Counted from the stretch's first letter, positions 27,787 to 37,580 are shown. The stretch: DNA of 64,000 nt from Chryseobacterium sp. W4I1 (GCF_030816115.1 NZ_JAUSXQ010000001.1:806001-870000), one strand, 5' to 3'. A program made the numbers and translations. The notes: a model not told the origin generated them from the sequence alone.

Positions 27787-29067
27787 TTACATCTCCAGCT
27801 TCTTCTCAATCTCAGCCGGATTGTCCAAAGAATACTGTAACTGCTTTTTATCTAATTGCTTTTCCCAATTTGCTACAACCACCGTAGCCACAGAATTTCC
27901 AATTACGTTGGTCAATGCCCTGCATTCACTCATGAATTTGTCGATGCCTAGGATTAAAGTTAATCCTGCGACTGGGATCTCCGGCACTACAGCTAATGTT
28001 GCCGCTAACGTCACAAAACCTGCTCCCGTAACGCCTGCTGCCCCTTTTGAGCTTAACATGGCAACTAAAAGAAGCATCAGCTGTTTTTCCAGTGACAGAT
28101 CAATATTAAGAGCCTGAGCTATAAACAGGGAAGCCAGCGTCATATAAATATTGGTTCCATCCAGATTGAAAGAATAACCTGTGGGAACTACAAGTCCTAC
28201 AATTGCCTTTGAGCATCCTGCTTTTTCCAGTTTTTCCATAATCCCCGGAAGTGCAGATTCTGAAGAACTGGTTCCTAAAACCAATAGAAGCTCCTCTTTC
28301 AGGTAAAACATCAGCTTGAAAATATTAAATCCGTTGTACCAGGCTACCGCTCCCAAAACCAAGACGACAAACAGAATAGAGGTGATATAGAATGTTCCTA
28401 CTAAAAATATAAGATTCAATACGGAATGCAGACCATATTTTCCAATCGTAAATGCCATTGCTCCAAAAGCCCCGATTGGTGCCAGTTTCATCAGCATATG
28501 AACAATTTTGAAAATTGGAGTTGAAAGATCCTGGAGGAAATCAGTTACTTTCTGACTTTTTTCTTTGGTTAAAACCAGTGCTACACCCATTAATACGGCT
28601 ACAAGAAGCACCTGCAGTATATTTTCACCTACTAACGGACTGAAAAGTGTTTCAGGAATAATATTCATGATAAAACCTGTCAGGGTAGATTCGTGTGCCT
28701 TTTGCTGGTATTGTGCAACATCACCGGATAGGGTAGCAGGGTCAATATTTAGGCCGTGTCCAGGCTGCAAAATGTTTCCCACGATCAAACCGATGATCAG
28801 TGCCAGTGTAGAAAACGTAAAGAAATAAATCATAGCTTTTACGGCAATACGTCCCACTTTCTTAAGATCTGTCATATGGGCAATTCCTAATGTCAGGGTA
28901 ATGAAGATCACAGGAGCGATGATCATTTTTACCAGTTTGATGAATCCGTCACCCAAAGGTTTCATTTTTTCACCCAGCTCCGGGAAAAAACGTCCTAACA
29001 GTATACCTGCTGCTATGGCAACAATAACCTGGAAATAAAGCTGATGATGGATTTGTTTCGCTTTCAA
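27787..29067 (-). CDS. dctA: dicarboxylate/cation (Na+ or H+) symporter, DAACS family
   Basis: A 426-residue secondary transporter with about eight transmembrane helices and the two re-entrant loops of the glutamate/dicarboxylate symporter fold. [18 protein letters not shown] (HP1, with the serine-rich motif) and the [18 protein letters not shown] segment of TM7 are typical. Helical [20 protein letters not shown] (HP2) and [15 protein letters not shown] follow. The start is TTG at 29067, since no ATG lies at the right place in frame. The substrate is probably C4-dicarboxylates or glutamate, not decidable from sequence. There are no linked two-component genes. Confidence 0.93.
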   Translation of the reverse strand: MKAKQIHHQLYFQVIVAIAAGILLGRFFPELGEKMKPLGDGFIKLVKMIIAPVIFITLTLGIAHMTDLKKVGRIAVKAMIYFFTFSTLALIIGLIVGNILQPGHGLNIDPATLSGDVAQYQQKAHESTLTGFIMNIIPETLFSPLVGENILQVLLVAVLMGVALVLTKEKSQKVTDFLQDLSTPIFKIVHMLMKLAPIGAFGAMAFTIGKYGLHSVLNLIFLVGTFYITSILFVVLVLGAVAWYNGFNIFKLMFYLKEELLLVLGTSSSESALPGIMEKLEKAGCSKAIVGLVVPTGYSFNLDGTNIYMTLASLFIAQALNIDLSLEKQLMLLLVAMLSSKGAAGVTGAGFVTLAATLAVVPEIPVAGLTLILGIDKFMSECRALTNVIGNSVATVVVANWEKQLDKKQLQYSLDNPAEIEKKLEM

Positions 29068-29220
29068 GAGATTCTTTTTTTTAGATTTGAAGGCGGAAAA
29101 TTAAGAATTTTTATCTTAAAACATGACAAACGTCAGTTAAATAATGATTTTTGAAGAAGATAGGAAAGAAAGAGAAGTTCTGAAGTTTTTCAATACTGCT
29201 AAAGTTGATTCAGCCTTCAT

Positions 29221-29287
29221 ATTCTTCGACTTCGATTAGCATGACACACCTAAATTAAAGTTGTCATGCTGATCGGAGTCGAAGAAT
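29221..29287. repeat. long imperfect inverted repeat (26-bp arms)
   Basis: The left arm 29221-29246 (starting ATTCTTCGACTTCG) and the right arm 29262-29287 (ending GGAGTCGAAGAAT) are inverted with only two mismatches, both G-T compatible, around a 15-nt loop. It lies 18 nt after the end of ggt and 150 nt upstream of dctA. It resembles the repetitive TTCGACTTCG...AGCATGACA hairpins I associate with intergenic regions in Bacteroidota. It could act as a terminator or a mobile miniature element. Confidence 0.7.
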
Positions 29288-29305
29288 TATATAATTGTAT
29301 CTGGA

Positions 29306-30995
29306 TTATTCTACAGCAACCGAATCATCTCCACGGCCGTCTGCCACAGCGTGAATGGTTCCATTGTCATCCATCAGGATCAGTTCTGTTTTTCCGATGT
29401 ATTTTATTTTTTCAATCACATAATTTTTGTTTTTCAGTGCAGTGATTGTGCTCTCAGGGAAATTATTTTCCACTGTTATCTTTTCCGGAAGCCACTGATG
29501 GTGGAATTTCGGTGCATTTACTGAGATATTGGCATTCTGCTTAAAATCTACAACATTTACAATAGACTGGTAAACAGAAGTAGGGATTGTGGTTCCACCC
29601 GGCGTTCCCACCACCATATAAGGTTTCCCATTTTTAAGCAGGATCGTTGGCGTCATCGAAGAAAGCATTCTTTTATTAGGCTGTATGGCGTTGGCTTCTC
29701 CACCCACAGCTCCAAACATATTCGGGACGCCGGGCTTAATAGAGAAATCATCCATTTCATTGTTTAAAAAGAATCCTGCTCCTGAAACTACCACTTTGCT
29801 TCCGTAATATCCGTTGAGGGTAGTGGTTACAGATGCTGTATTTCCATCCTTATCTATAACAGAAATATGAGTAGTCTGTGTAGATTCATTAGGCTGGCTG
29901 ATGATTTTTCCGACTGCTGAACTCGGAGTGGCTTTTGTAAAGCTGAAACTTTTCCATCTGTTCTTCAGATAGGCATCAGAGGTCAGATAAGCGGTTTTGT
30001 CCTCAATAAATATCCGGATCGCCCATATATTCTGCTCTATCAGCAAAAGCTCGTCTTTCTGCTTCCGTCATGATCTGCACGGCTTCCGTAGAGTTCTGTT
30101 GGTATTTTTCAAGATTTTCATATCCTGCCATCGTTAGCATTTGAGCTAGCAGTACACCACCACTTGAGGGAAGTGGCATGGTTACGACACGGCTCCCTTT
30201 ATAATCAAACTCCAACGGTTTTCTTTCTGCCGTTTTATAGTTCTTTAGATCTTCCAAAGTAATGATTCCATTGCCTTTTTTCATTTCAGACACGATCATT
30301 GCTGCAGTTTTTCCTTCATAGAATCCTTTGGCGCCCAGCTTTTGAATTAATTTCAGGGTCTCAGCCAGTTCTTTCTGAACTAAAATATCGCCGGCTTTCC
30401 ACGGAGTTTCCTTCACAAAGGCAATGGAAGACTGATTATGGGCAAGGAATTTTTTTCTGTGTGTATTTAGCATCTCAGCTTCCATTTCTGTAATGGCAAA
30501 ACCTTTTTCGGCCAGATCAATCGCTGGTTGGATAATTTTATCCATTGGAAGCTTGCAATATTTTAAAGTTGCAAAAAATCCGGAAATACTTCCCGGTATA
30601 CCTACAGCCAATCTTCCATATTGGGACAGGTCCGTGTTAGCTTTTCCGTTTTTGTCCACATACATATCCTTGGATGCTTTCCTCGGGGCAGTTTCTCTGT
30701 AATCCAGGGTGAATTTTTCGCCATTATTTTTAACACCAACCAGAAATCCTCCTCCTCCGATGTTTCCGGCTTGAGGATATACAACAGCCAGTGCATATTG
30801 TGTTGCTACAACAGCATCGTAGGCATTTCCACCCATCTTCATGATTTTTGACCCTGCCTCACTTGCCAGAGGGTGGGCAGAAACTACGACCCCTTTATTT
30901 TTAACCTTTACTTCTTTGATAATGTTGAAGCCTGTAAACTGTGCAGGTGAAAAATTAAATGCCACAAGTACGGCAGCCAGAAATACTCTTTTCAT
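29306..30995 (-). pseudogene. ggt: gamma-glutamyltransferase, frameshifted
   Basis: GGT hydrolyses glutathione and gamma-glutamyl compounds and self-cleaves into two subunits. The first part (330 residues, signal peptide, YAVVYPQAGNIGGGGFLV, MPLPSSGGVLLAQMLTMAGY) reads from 30995 to FADRAEYMGDPDIY, then hits a stop. The remainder continues in another frame as FIEDKTAYLTSDAYLKNRWKSFSF, with the catalytic segment TTHISVIDKDGNTASVTTTLN and GTPGGTTIPTSVYQSIVN, ending at 29306. One extra base around 30010-30018, in GATATTTATTG (not a long homopolymer), explains the break. Total length once repaired would be about 562 residues. It may be a sequencing error or a true pseudogene. Confidence 0.88.
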
Positions 30996-31243
30996 AAGAT
31001 TATGTTTAAGGCAAAAGTAGATAATTTTTAAGCAAACTAAATATCTTCAATAGAGGTTTGTATCTATAATAGTCATTAAAAATAAAACCATTCGTTAAAT
31101 TACCTATTTCGCATGTAAAAAATAAGTTAAAATAATAAATAATCAGTAAATGTTATCATTTGTTTATTTATTTTTATTAAAAACTCAATTTTATTGATTT
31201 TAATTTATTTTTTGTAAATTGAACTGACATTAAAAAAACGCTT

Positions 31244-34150
31244 ATGAATAAAAATTACCAGAAAATTGCTTTGCTTGGAGTATTGTTTTTTATTTCTGCA
31301 AATGCCAATGCCCAAACTAAAGATTCGATAAAGACCAACCAGGTGGATGAAGTAAAGATCACTATTGGTTCAAGAAACAAAGCCAGAGTAGCTACCGATA
31401 CTCCGGTGCCGGTAGATGTTATTAATATTGGTTCTCAGGCCGTTTTAAGTCCTCAGATGGATCTTAATCAGATTTTGAATTATGCAGCACCCTCATTTAC
31501 ATCTAATTCAACAACTGTGGCAGACGGAACAGATCATGTGGATCCGGCTCAGCTAAGAGGACTTGGGCCTGATCAGGTATTGGTTCTTCTCAATGGAAAA
31601 AGAAGACATAACTCTGCTTTGGTTAATATCAATGGTTCGCCGGGCAGAGGTTCGGTAGGGACTGATCTGAATGCCATTCCTGCATTTGCGATTGAGAGGT
31701 TGGAAGTGCTGAGAGATGGTGCTTCTGCACAATATGGCTCTGATGCTATTGCAGGAGTTATCAATGTCATCATGAAAAAAAATACCAATTCTTTTACAGC
31801 CGCCATTACGGCAGGAGCTTTTAATTCAAAAGGAGCGAATGATCATCATGGAGGATGGGATGGTGGAAAATATCAGGTAGATCTTAATTATGGCACTAAA
31901 ATCGGGACAAACGGATTTGTCAATTTCACCGCAAGTTTATTAAGTAGGGATGATACAAGAAGAGCACAAGCGGCCACCGGAGATATTTTCAATGCATATA
32001 ATGCGATTGAACAAAGAGCTCTGGAACAAGGGGTGAATATTTCTTCACTTTTTGGAAACATTAGCAATACTCCGAATACACAGCAGATTATAGGTTACAT
32101 TCATCAATATGCTCCATCAGTTGGATATTTTACAGCACAGCAGCAAGCAGCTATTCAGTCTGCCAGCACTATTTCGCAGTTGCAGAATTTACTGAAAGTT
32201 GATGCTACTGAAAATGAACTGGCTTATAGAAAATTAACCAGAGACGATTTTAATATGCGGGTTGGACAGTCCAAATTAACGTCCGGGCAGTTTTTTATGA
32301 ATTCTGAATTTGATCTTTCATCATCTGTGAAGGGATATGCTTTTGGAGGAATTTCTTACAGAGATGGTAATGCAGCAGGCTTTTTCAGAAGACCCAATCA
32401 AAACAGAACGTCTACGGCCCTATATCCGAACGGTTTCTTACCGGAAATAGCTTCTGATGTTATTGATCTTTCTTTTGCAGGCGGGGTTAAAGGAAAATTG
32501 GGAAATGTCAACTATGACATCAGTAATACTTTTGGGCAGAATACTTTTGATTATACTATTAAAAACACTGCTAATGCATCCATGCTGTATCCCGGTAAAA
32601 CAGAATTTGATGCAGGTGGATTGAGCTTTATGCAGAATACGGTTAATGCAGATTTTGATACAAAATTTGACTGGCTGAAAGGTTTTAATGTAGCCTTTGG
32701 AGGAGAAGCAAGATTTGAACGCTATAAAATAAAAGACGGAGAAGAGGCGTCCTGGGCGCTTTATGATATCAATGGAAAAATCCAGACTCCATCAACAAAT
32801 CCTAATTTAAAACCTACAGATTTTTTCGGAGTCTATACTTCGCAATCGTTACCAGGTCAACCTGTTGTGCCTGCAAGTATGACTAGCACCAGACCAGGTG
32901 GTTCGCAGGTATTTCCTGGTTTCAGGCCTGAAAATGCTTTAAATAAAGGAAGGCAGTCTGTGGCGGCTTATGTAGATACAGAATTAGATGTTACAGATAA
33001 ATGGCTTGTAAGTGCTGCTTTACGTTATGAACATTATTCAGATTTTGGATCCACGTTCAATTACAAAATAGCAACACGATATAAGTTAACTGATCAGATT
33101 AATATAAGAGCAGCTCATTCAACCGGATTTAGAGCTCCTTCCTTGCAGCAGATTTATTTTAATGCCACAGCAACTCAGTTTGTAGGCGGTACAGCGTTTG
33201 AGGTAGGTACATTTTCAAATGATTCAGAAGCTGCCAGACTCTTGGGTATTCCACAGTTGAAACAGGAAGAGTCAGCGAGTTATTCTGCAGGTTTTACGGC
33301 AAAAATTCCACAGGCTAACCTTACTTTTACTGTAGATGGTTATTATATTAAGATTAAGAATAGAGTGGTTCTTACCGATCAGTTCTCAAGACCAGCCGGG
33401 ACTTATGCTGATGGAAGTCCTGAAAAAAATCTACAGAATCTTTTTGATAAAGCCAATGCCAATGCAGCTACATTTTTCGCTAATGCTATTGATACCCAGA
33501 CTAAAGGAGTAGAAGGGGTGGTTTCTCACAGAGGAAAGTTTTCTGAGAAAGTTTCACTAAATTCTGATTTGGCAGTGACGGTGTCCAAAACCAACAGAGT
33601 AGGAGAGATCCACGGTTCTGACGCTTTGATTAAAGCAGGGCAGATCAACCGCTATTACTCAGAATCGAGTAGAATTTATCTTGAAGAAGCTATTCCGAGA
33701 TTTAAAGCTTCCCTTAATAACGCTTTGGAAATCAGTAGATTTAATGTGCTTTTGAGAAATGTGTATTTTGGAAAGGTTACAGATCCTAATGTAATGGATG
33801 CCAACGGGGACGGTATTGTAAGTGGTGAGATTATTAACGGGCAGGCGGTTGCCACAGAGCATCCTGTATGGGGTGGAAAAGTAATTACGGATTTGTCAGT
33901 AGGCTACAAGTTCAGCAGTAGCTTTAGGTTGACTATCGGAGCTAATAACTTATTTGATATTTATCCGGATAAAAATTATGGACCAACTGCAGTAAAAGTG
34001 CCTGCCCTGGATGCTTCCGGTAATTTGACTTACGTTAATGCTGCTCCTATAGACCTTACTAATCAAAACCAGTTCGTTTATTCCAGAAACACATCCCAGT
34101 TCGGAATGAACGGAAGATTTCTTTTTGCGAGAGTTAATTTGAGCTTTTAG
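31244..34150 (+). CDS. TonB-dependent outer membrane receptor
   Basis: A 968-residue outer-membrane protein with a signal peptide (cleavage after about ANANAQ), a plug domain (about 40-170, with LRGLGPDQVLVLLNGKRRH and LEVLRDGASAQYGSDAIAGVINVIM) and a long beta-barrel ending in an aromatic terminus (FARVNLSF). There is no N-terminal carboxypeptidase-like extension, so it is not a SusC-type receptor; it is closer to the siderophore, vitamin or Cu-type group. The ligand is unknown. No adjacent TonB, SusD or transport gene suggests the substrate. It has a terminator downstream. Confidence 0.93.
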   Translation: MNKNYQKIALLGVLFFISANANAQTKDSIKTNQVDEVKITIGSRNKARVATDTPVPVDVINIGSQAVLSPQMDLNQILNYAAPSFTSNSTTVADGTDHVDPAQLRGLGPDQVLVLLNGKRRHNSALVNINGSPGRGSVGTDLNAIPAFAIERLEVLRDGASAQYGSDAIAGVINVIMKKNTNSFTAAITAGAFNSKGANDHHGGWDGGKYQVDLNYGTKIGTNGFVNFTASLLSRDDTRRAQAATGDIFNAYNAIEQRALEQGVNISSLFGNISNTPNTQQIIGYIHQYAPSVGYFTAQQQAAIQSASTISQLQNLLKVDATENELAYRKLTRDDFNMRVGQSKLTSGQFFMNSEFDLSSSVKGYAFGGISYRDGNAAGFFRRPNQNRTSTALYPNGFLPEIASDVIDLSFAGGVKGKLGNVNYDISNTFGQNTFDYTIKNTANASMLYPGKTEFDAGGLSFMQNTVNADFDTKFDWLKGFNVAFGGEARFERYKIKDGEEASWALYDINGKIQTPSTNPNLKPTDFFGVYTSQSLPGQPVVPASMTSTRPGGSQVFPGFRPENALNKGRQSVAAYVDTELDVTDKWLVSAALRYEHYSDFGSTFNYKIATRYKLTDQINIRAAHSTGFRAPSLQQIYFNATATQFVGGTAFEVGTFSNDSEAARLLGIPQLKQEESASYSAGFTAKIPQANLTFTVDGYYIKIKNRVVLTDQFSRPAGTYADGSPEKNLQNLFDKANANAATFFANAIDTQTKGVEGVVSHRGKFSEKVSLNSDLAVTVSKTNRVGEIHGSDALIKAGQINRYYSESSRIYLEEAIPRFKASLNNALEISRFNVLLRNVYFGKVTDPNVMDANGDGIVSGEIINGQAVATEHPVWGGKVITDLSVGYKFSSSFRLTIGANNLFDIYPDKNYGPTAVKVPALDASGNLTYVNAAPIDLTNQNQFVYSRNTSQFGMNGRFLFARVNLSF

Positions 34151-34172
34151 CGGCTTCTCTTTAGATATTATG

Positions 34173-34200
34173 AAAAAGGTATGTTTTTGCATACCTTTTT
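34173..34200 (+). terminator. terminator after the TonB receptor gene
   Basis: AAAAAGGTATG (34173-34183) pairs perfectly with CATACCTTTTT (34190-34200), followed by more T. Confidence 0.88.
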
Positions 34201-34223
34201 TATTTTGGTTGATTTGATTTTTT

Positions 34224-34231
34224 TACTTTTG
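34224..34231 (+). promoter_or_regulatory. -7 element of the threonine dehydrogenase promoter
   Basis: TACTTTTG fits TAnnTTTG and lies 24 nt before ATG 34256, which supports that start over the in-frame ATG at 34181 (inside the upstream terminator). The upstream TTG at 34205-34207 is 16 nt away, at the short end of the allowed spacing. Confidence 0.5.
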
Positions 34232-34255
34232 TACAACTCTAAAAAAATATCTAAA

Positions 34256-35221
34256 ATGGAATCCTATACGGAAAGAATATTGATTACAGGTGCTTTGGGA
34301 CAGATCGGCACCGAACTGACAAACAGACTTGTTGAAATCCACGGAGCTGACAATGTAGTAGCATCCGGACTAGACAGATGGCAGAAGGGAATTACCGCTG
34401 CAGGACATTATGAAAGAATGGATGTGACCAATACGCAGTTGGTAAGACAGGTGATCAAAGATTATGAGATCACAACAGTGTACCATCTGGCTTCCCTTTT
34501 GTCAGGAACTTCAGAAAAGCAGCCTATTTTCGCTTGGAAACTGAATCTTGAACCTCTTCTCCATTTTTGTGAACTGGCAAAGGAAGGGCTTCTTAAAAAG
34601 ATCTTCTGGCCAAGCTCAATTGCAGTATTCGGGAAAGGAATTCCGAAACATGATGTAGCGCAGGATGTGGTTTTAAATCCTACCACAGTGTATGGAATCT
34701 CTAAGATGGCTGGAGAGAAATGGTGTGAGTATTATTTTGATAAATACGGAGTAGATGTAAGAAGCATCAGATATCCAGGACTTATTTCATGGAAGACTCC
34801 GGCAGGTGGTGGTACAACAGATTATGCTGTAGAGATTTTTTATGAAGCAATAGAGGAGGGAAAATATACAAGTTTCATTTCTGAAGATACAGGAATGCCG
34901 ATGCTTTACATGGACGATGCGATCAATGCAACGTTAAAATTAATGGAAGCTCCAAAAGAAAGTTTGACCGTTCGTTCGTCTTATAATTTAGGAGGAATGT
35001 CATTTACTCCTAAAGAACTTGCTGAAGAAATCAAGAAAGAAATTCCAGGTTTTTCAATTGATTATAAACCGGATTTCAGACAGGCAATTGCAGATTCATG
35101 GCCGGCTTCAATTGATGATTCTGTAGCTAAAAAAGACTGGGGACTGACCTACGATTTTGGGATTTCAGAAATGACTAAGGACATGATCAAGAATCTTAAG
35201 GTGAAATTAAATAAAAATTAA
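34256..35221 (+). CDS. tdh: L-threonine 3-dehydrogenase, NAD-epimerase type
   Basis: The start at ATG 34256 (MESYTERILITGALGQIGTEL) gives 321 residues. It has the short-chain epimerase fold: GALGQIG NAD-binding loop, a catalytic Tyr-x-x-x-Lys in TVYGISKMAGEKWCEYYF, and SIRYPGLISWKTPAGGGTTDYAVEIFYEAIEEGKY, followed by SYNLGGMSFTPKELAEEIKKEIP and FRQAIADSWPASIDDS. These last segments closely match the L-threonine dehydrogenase I recall from Flavobacterium frigidimaris, which oxidises threonine to 2-amino-3-ketobutyrate. The partner 2-amino-3-ketobutyrate ligase (kbl) is not adjacent. Confidence 0.85.
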   Translation: MESYTERILITGALGQIGTELTNRLVEIHGADNVVASGLDRWQKGITAAGHYERMDVTNTQLVRQVIKDYEITTVYHLASLLSGTSEKQPIFAWKLNLEPLLHFCELAKEGLLKKIFWPSSIAVFGKGIPKHDVAQDVVLNPTTVYGISKMAGEKWCEYYFDKYGVDVRSIRYPGLISWKTPAGGGTTDYAVEIFYEAIEEGKYTSFISEDTGMPMLYMDDAINATLKLMEAPKESLTVRSSYNLGGMSFTPKELAEEIKKEIPGFSIDYKPDFRQAIADSWPASIDDSVAKKDWGLTYDFGISEMTKDMIKNLKVKLNKN

Positions 35222-35306
35222 TTACCTAAAGCTAAAGTTTAAATAGATGTTATTTTAATATCTGATTTATAATTAATTACAAAATCTATCTAAAATTTAA
35301 TTTAAA

Positions 35307-36059
35307 ATGATCTTACTGACTTTTAACATCTTAAACATTGAATCTGAAACCAAAAACGGCTTTCAGATTTCTGATGAAGAAAGGTTGAAGATCACAGAAG
35401 ACAATACAAAAGCTGTTCTTCGGATTTTAGATATTCATGATATAAAAGCAAGTTTTTTTATTGAGATTTCTATCGCTCAAAAACTGCATCATTTAATAAA
35501 AGCAATTTCATCCCAAGGGCATGAAATTGCTTTTTATAATAAGACTTCCAATCTTGAGGAAATTGAAGAGGTTAAGAAAAATATTCAGGATCTTTTGGAA
35601 AAACAGATCAGGGGAATCAGGCAGAAAGATTTTAAACTCGCTCAGGAAAATCTGAAATCGCTGGAGTTTAATTATGTTTCTAATATCGATAATGCAGACA
35701 TCCTTTTTCCATTCAAAAGATTAAAAAGAGATACGGAGATCAATGAAGAAGACGGATTGAGTATTGTGCCGGAAAGTATCTCCCCATACAGTCAGCTGCC
35801 GTATAATGATTTTGTCTTTCAGATCTTGCCGATGAAGTATTACAAGAATATGGTTTTCGAAACGCTAAAGAATGATGATTTTGTACTGATTTATCTCAAT
35901 TCCTGGCAATTCACAGATTTTAAAAAGTATAAGTTTGATATCCCTTATTACAGGAGCTTATTTTCAGGCAAAAAAATGGAGGACAAACTGGATGCCCTCC
36001 TTACCTTTATCAACGAGAATGATATGGCTACTTCCCGTATGAAAGATTATATTTTTTAG
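35307..36059 (+). CDS. degenerate polysaccharide deacetylase-like protein
   Basis: A 250-residue cytoplasmic protein. The pattern MILLTFNILNIE...NTKAVLRILDIHDIKASFFIEISIAQK...IKAISSQGHEIAFYN follows the NodB/polysaccharide deacetylase fold: strand, helix, TFF-like strand, Q-GHEI motif. The metal and catalytic positions appear lost: the first aspartate of TFD is N7, and the HxxxH pair following GHEI is replaced (Y77, S81). The C-terminus (FVLIYLNSWQF) fits the late barrel strands. No signal peptide is visible. It may be a pseudoenzyme that binds a carbohydrate or nucleotide sugar; it is monocistronic and the function is unknown. Confidence 0.7.
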   Translation: MILLTFNILNIESETKNGFQISDEERLKITEDNTKAVLRILDIHDIKASFFIEISIAQKLHHLIKAISSQGHEIAFYNKTSNLEEIEEVKKNIQDLLEKQIRGIRQKDFKLAQENLKSLEFNYVSNIDNADILFPFKRLKRDTEINEEDGLSIVPESISPYSQLPYNDFVFQILPMKYYKNMVFETLKNDDFVLIYLNSWQFTDFKKYKFDIPYYRSLFSGKKMEDKLDALLTFINENDMATSRMKDYIF

Positions 36060-36331
36060 GGAGAAGATTGTAGGGGTTAGGTGTTGCGTTGCAGTTTTGA
36101 ATTCTGGTCTTTGATTAAGTTTAGGCAGAGTATTTGGGGGTCAATGGTGAATTTGCTTTGCAAGTGAATAGTGAATTGTAGAAAAGAGTCAAGAATCAAG
36201 AGCTAAGACTTCAGATATACTAGATGATACTCGTTAACTTAACTACTACGAACTAGCAACCAGCAACTAACAACACTTCTCAATTCATTTACTCTAAACC
36301 TCTCAGACTCTCAAACGCCCTCACAACGTAA
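36060..36331. repeat. convergent intergenic region with composite word repeat (copy B)
   Basis: The 272-nt gap lies between two convergent genes. At 36140-36216 it carries a ~76-nt element: GTCAATGGTGAATTTGC at 36140, then a CAAGTGAATAGTGAATTG stretch, then AGAATCAAGAGC at 36192. This matches, with transitions and one short gap, the element at 52681-52610 read on the minus strand. The remainder (to 36331) is a string of words such as AACTAGCAACCAGC and CTCAGACTCTCAAACGC, with no ORF. Confidence 0.65.
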
Positions 36332-37537
36332 TTAACTCAGCTCAAACAACGTAATTTCCGGTAAAACTCCAACTCTTCCGGGGTAGCCTAATACTCCAAA
36401 GCCTCTGTTGACATACAGCATCTTTCCTTCACTTTCGTACAAGTCAGCCCATTTTGGGTAGCGGTATTGTACAGGAGACCATTTTACATTTTTCAGATCT
36501 AAACCAAACTGCATCCCATGCGTATGCCCCGAAAGTGTCAGATGGATGTTTCCGGGGTGCTTTTTAACGACATAATCAAAATGGGTAGGGTCATGGCTCA
36601 TTAGAATTTTTGGAGCAGATTCCGGCACACCTTTTAAAGCATCATCGATTCTTCCGAACTGAGGGAAAGGCTTCAGTCCCCAGTTTTCGACACCAAGGAT
36701 GTATAGCTTTTCACCCTCTCTTTCTATTGCCCTGTTTTCGTTTCTCAACATATCAAAACCCGCCTGTTTTTCATAGTCGATAAGGGTGTCAAGATTCTTC
36801 TTTTTAGCATCAAGAGAAGACCAGGTTACGTAATCACCATAATCGTGGTTTCCTAAAACGGCCAATTTTCCGTCTTTCGCCTTGATTTTTGAAAATAATG
36901 GAATAAAAGGTCTGAATTCATCAGCAACATTATTCACCATGTCTCCCGTAAAGAGCACAAGGTCAGGTTTCTGCTCATTAATCAGATCAATGGCATGCTG
37001 CAGTTTGTCCGGATTAGAAAAGCTGCCGCTGTGTACATCGGAGATTTGGATGACCTTATAGCCTTTAAAGTTTTTGGCCAAACCTGGAATCTTTACTTTG
37101 ATCTTTCTTACTGTGTGCCGGTACTTTCCAAAAGTGATTCCGTCTATAAAAAGCGCAGAAAGAACACCTCCAAGCCCTAACCCTATTATACTCAGGAATT
37201 TTCTTCTTTCCGGAAAGAAGTTTTCTTTTGGCTGTGTAAGCCCGATCAGGTAGCCTCCGGTTCTGAAGATATCATCAATCAACAGAAACAGCACCACAAA
37301 TATTTTTGGCAGAATAAAGATCAGGAACAGTGAGATCATAATCTGGACCCTGATTGAGCTTTTATCTGTTTTTTGAAAGTGCATCAGCTCATAAGCGAAA
37401 ATTCCGTAGACGGCGAAAGATACAGCCCAATATCCGAGCTTTACCCAGAAATTATCAGTTAAAGTTCTTACAGCCTGGTAGATATAAACTTCCAGAAATA
37501 AGAAGATGGCGGCAATGATCAAAAAATTTCTCTGCAT
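36332..37537 (-). CDS. membrane-anchored calcineurin-like metallophosphoesterase
   Basis: A 401-residue protein with about five N-terminal hydrophobic segments (first ~165 residues) and a C-terminal calcineurin-like domain. The dimetal motifs are visible in order: QISDVHSG (D-x-H), TGDMVNN (GDxxN), VLGNHDYGDY (GNH[D/E]), MSHDPTHFD and LSGHTHGMQFG (GHxH). Family relatives act on phospholipids or nucleotides (for example YkuE-type or UDP-diacylglucosamine pyrophosphatase-like enzymes), but the substrate here is unknown. It follows the KAS III-like gene on the same strand after a terminator, so it is probably separate. Confidence 0.88.
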   Translation of the reverse strand: MQRNFLIIAAIFLFLEVYIYQAVRTLTDNFWVKLGYWAVSFAVYGIFAYELMHFQKTDKSSIRVQIMISLFLIFILPKIFVVLFLLIDDIFRTGGYLIGLTQPKENFFPERRKFLSIIGLGLGGVLSALFIDGITFGKYRHTVRKIKVKIPGLAKNFKGYKVIQISDVHSGSFSNPDKLQHAIDLINEQKPDLVLFTGDMVNNVADEFRPFIPLFSKIKAKDGKLAVLGNHDYGDYVTWSSLDAKKKNLDTLIDYEKQAGFDMLRNENRAIEREGEKLYILGVENWGLKPFPQFGRIDDALKGVPESAPKILMSHDPTHFDYVVKKHPGNIHLTLSGHTHGMQFGLDLKNVKWSPVQYRYPKWADLYESEGKMLYVNRGFGVLGYPGRVGVLPEITLFELS

Positions 37538-37547
37538 AAGATCTAAA

Positions 37548-37580
37548 AAAGCACAAAGAAAATGTTTTCCCTGTGCTTTA
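37548..37580 (-). terminator. terminator of the KAS III-like gene
   Basis: An 8-bp outer stem (AAAGCACA at 37548-37555 with TGTGCTTT at 37572-37579) with an inner GAAAA/TTTTC stem is followed on the minus strand by T (positions 37547-37545). Confidence 0.75.

Noticed and set aside
29306..30046. Independent gene beginning MLIEQNIWAIR
   Set aside because: The first 11 residues are an out-of-frame reading of the GGT sequence; the body is the C-terminal half of ggt.
34181..34255. N-terminal extension of the threonine dehydrogenase
   Set aside because: It starts inside a terminator hairpin and upstream of the TAnnTTTG element; MESYTERIL at 34256 is the likely start.
36060..36331. CRISPR array or tandem repeat
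   Set aside because: Repeated words are neither evenly spaced nor identical; they form a composite element.
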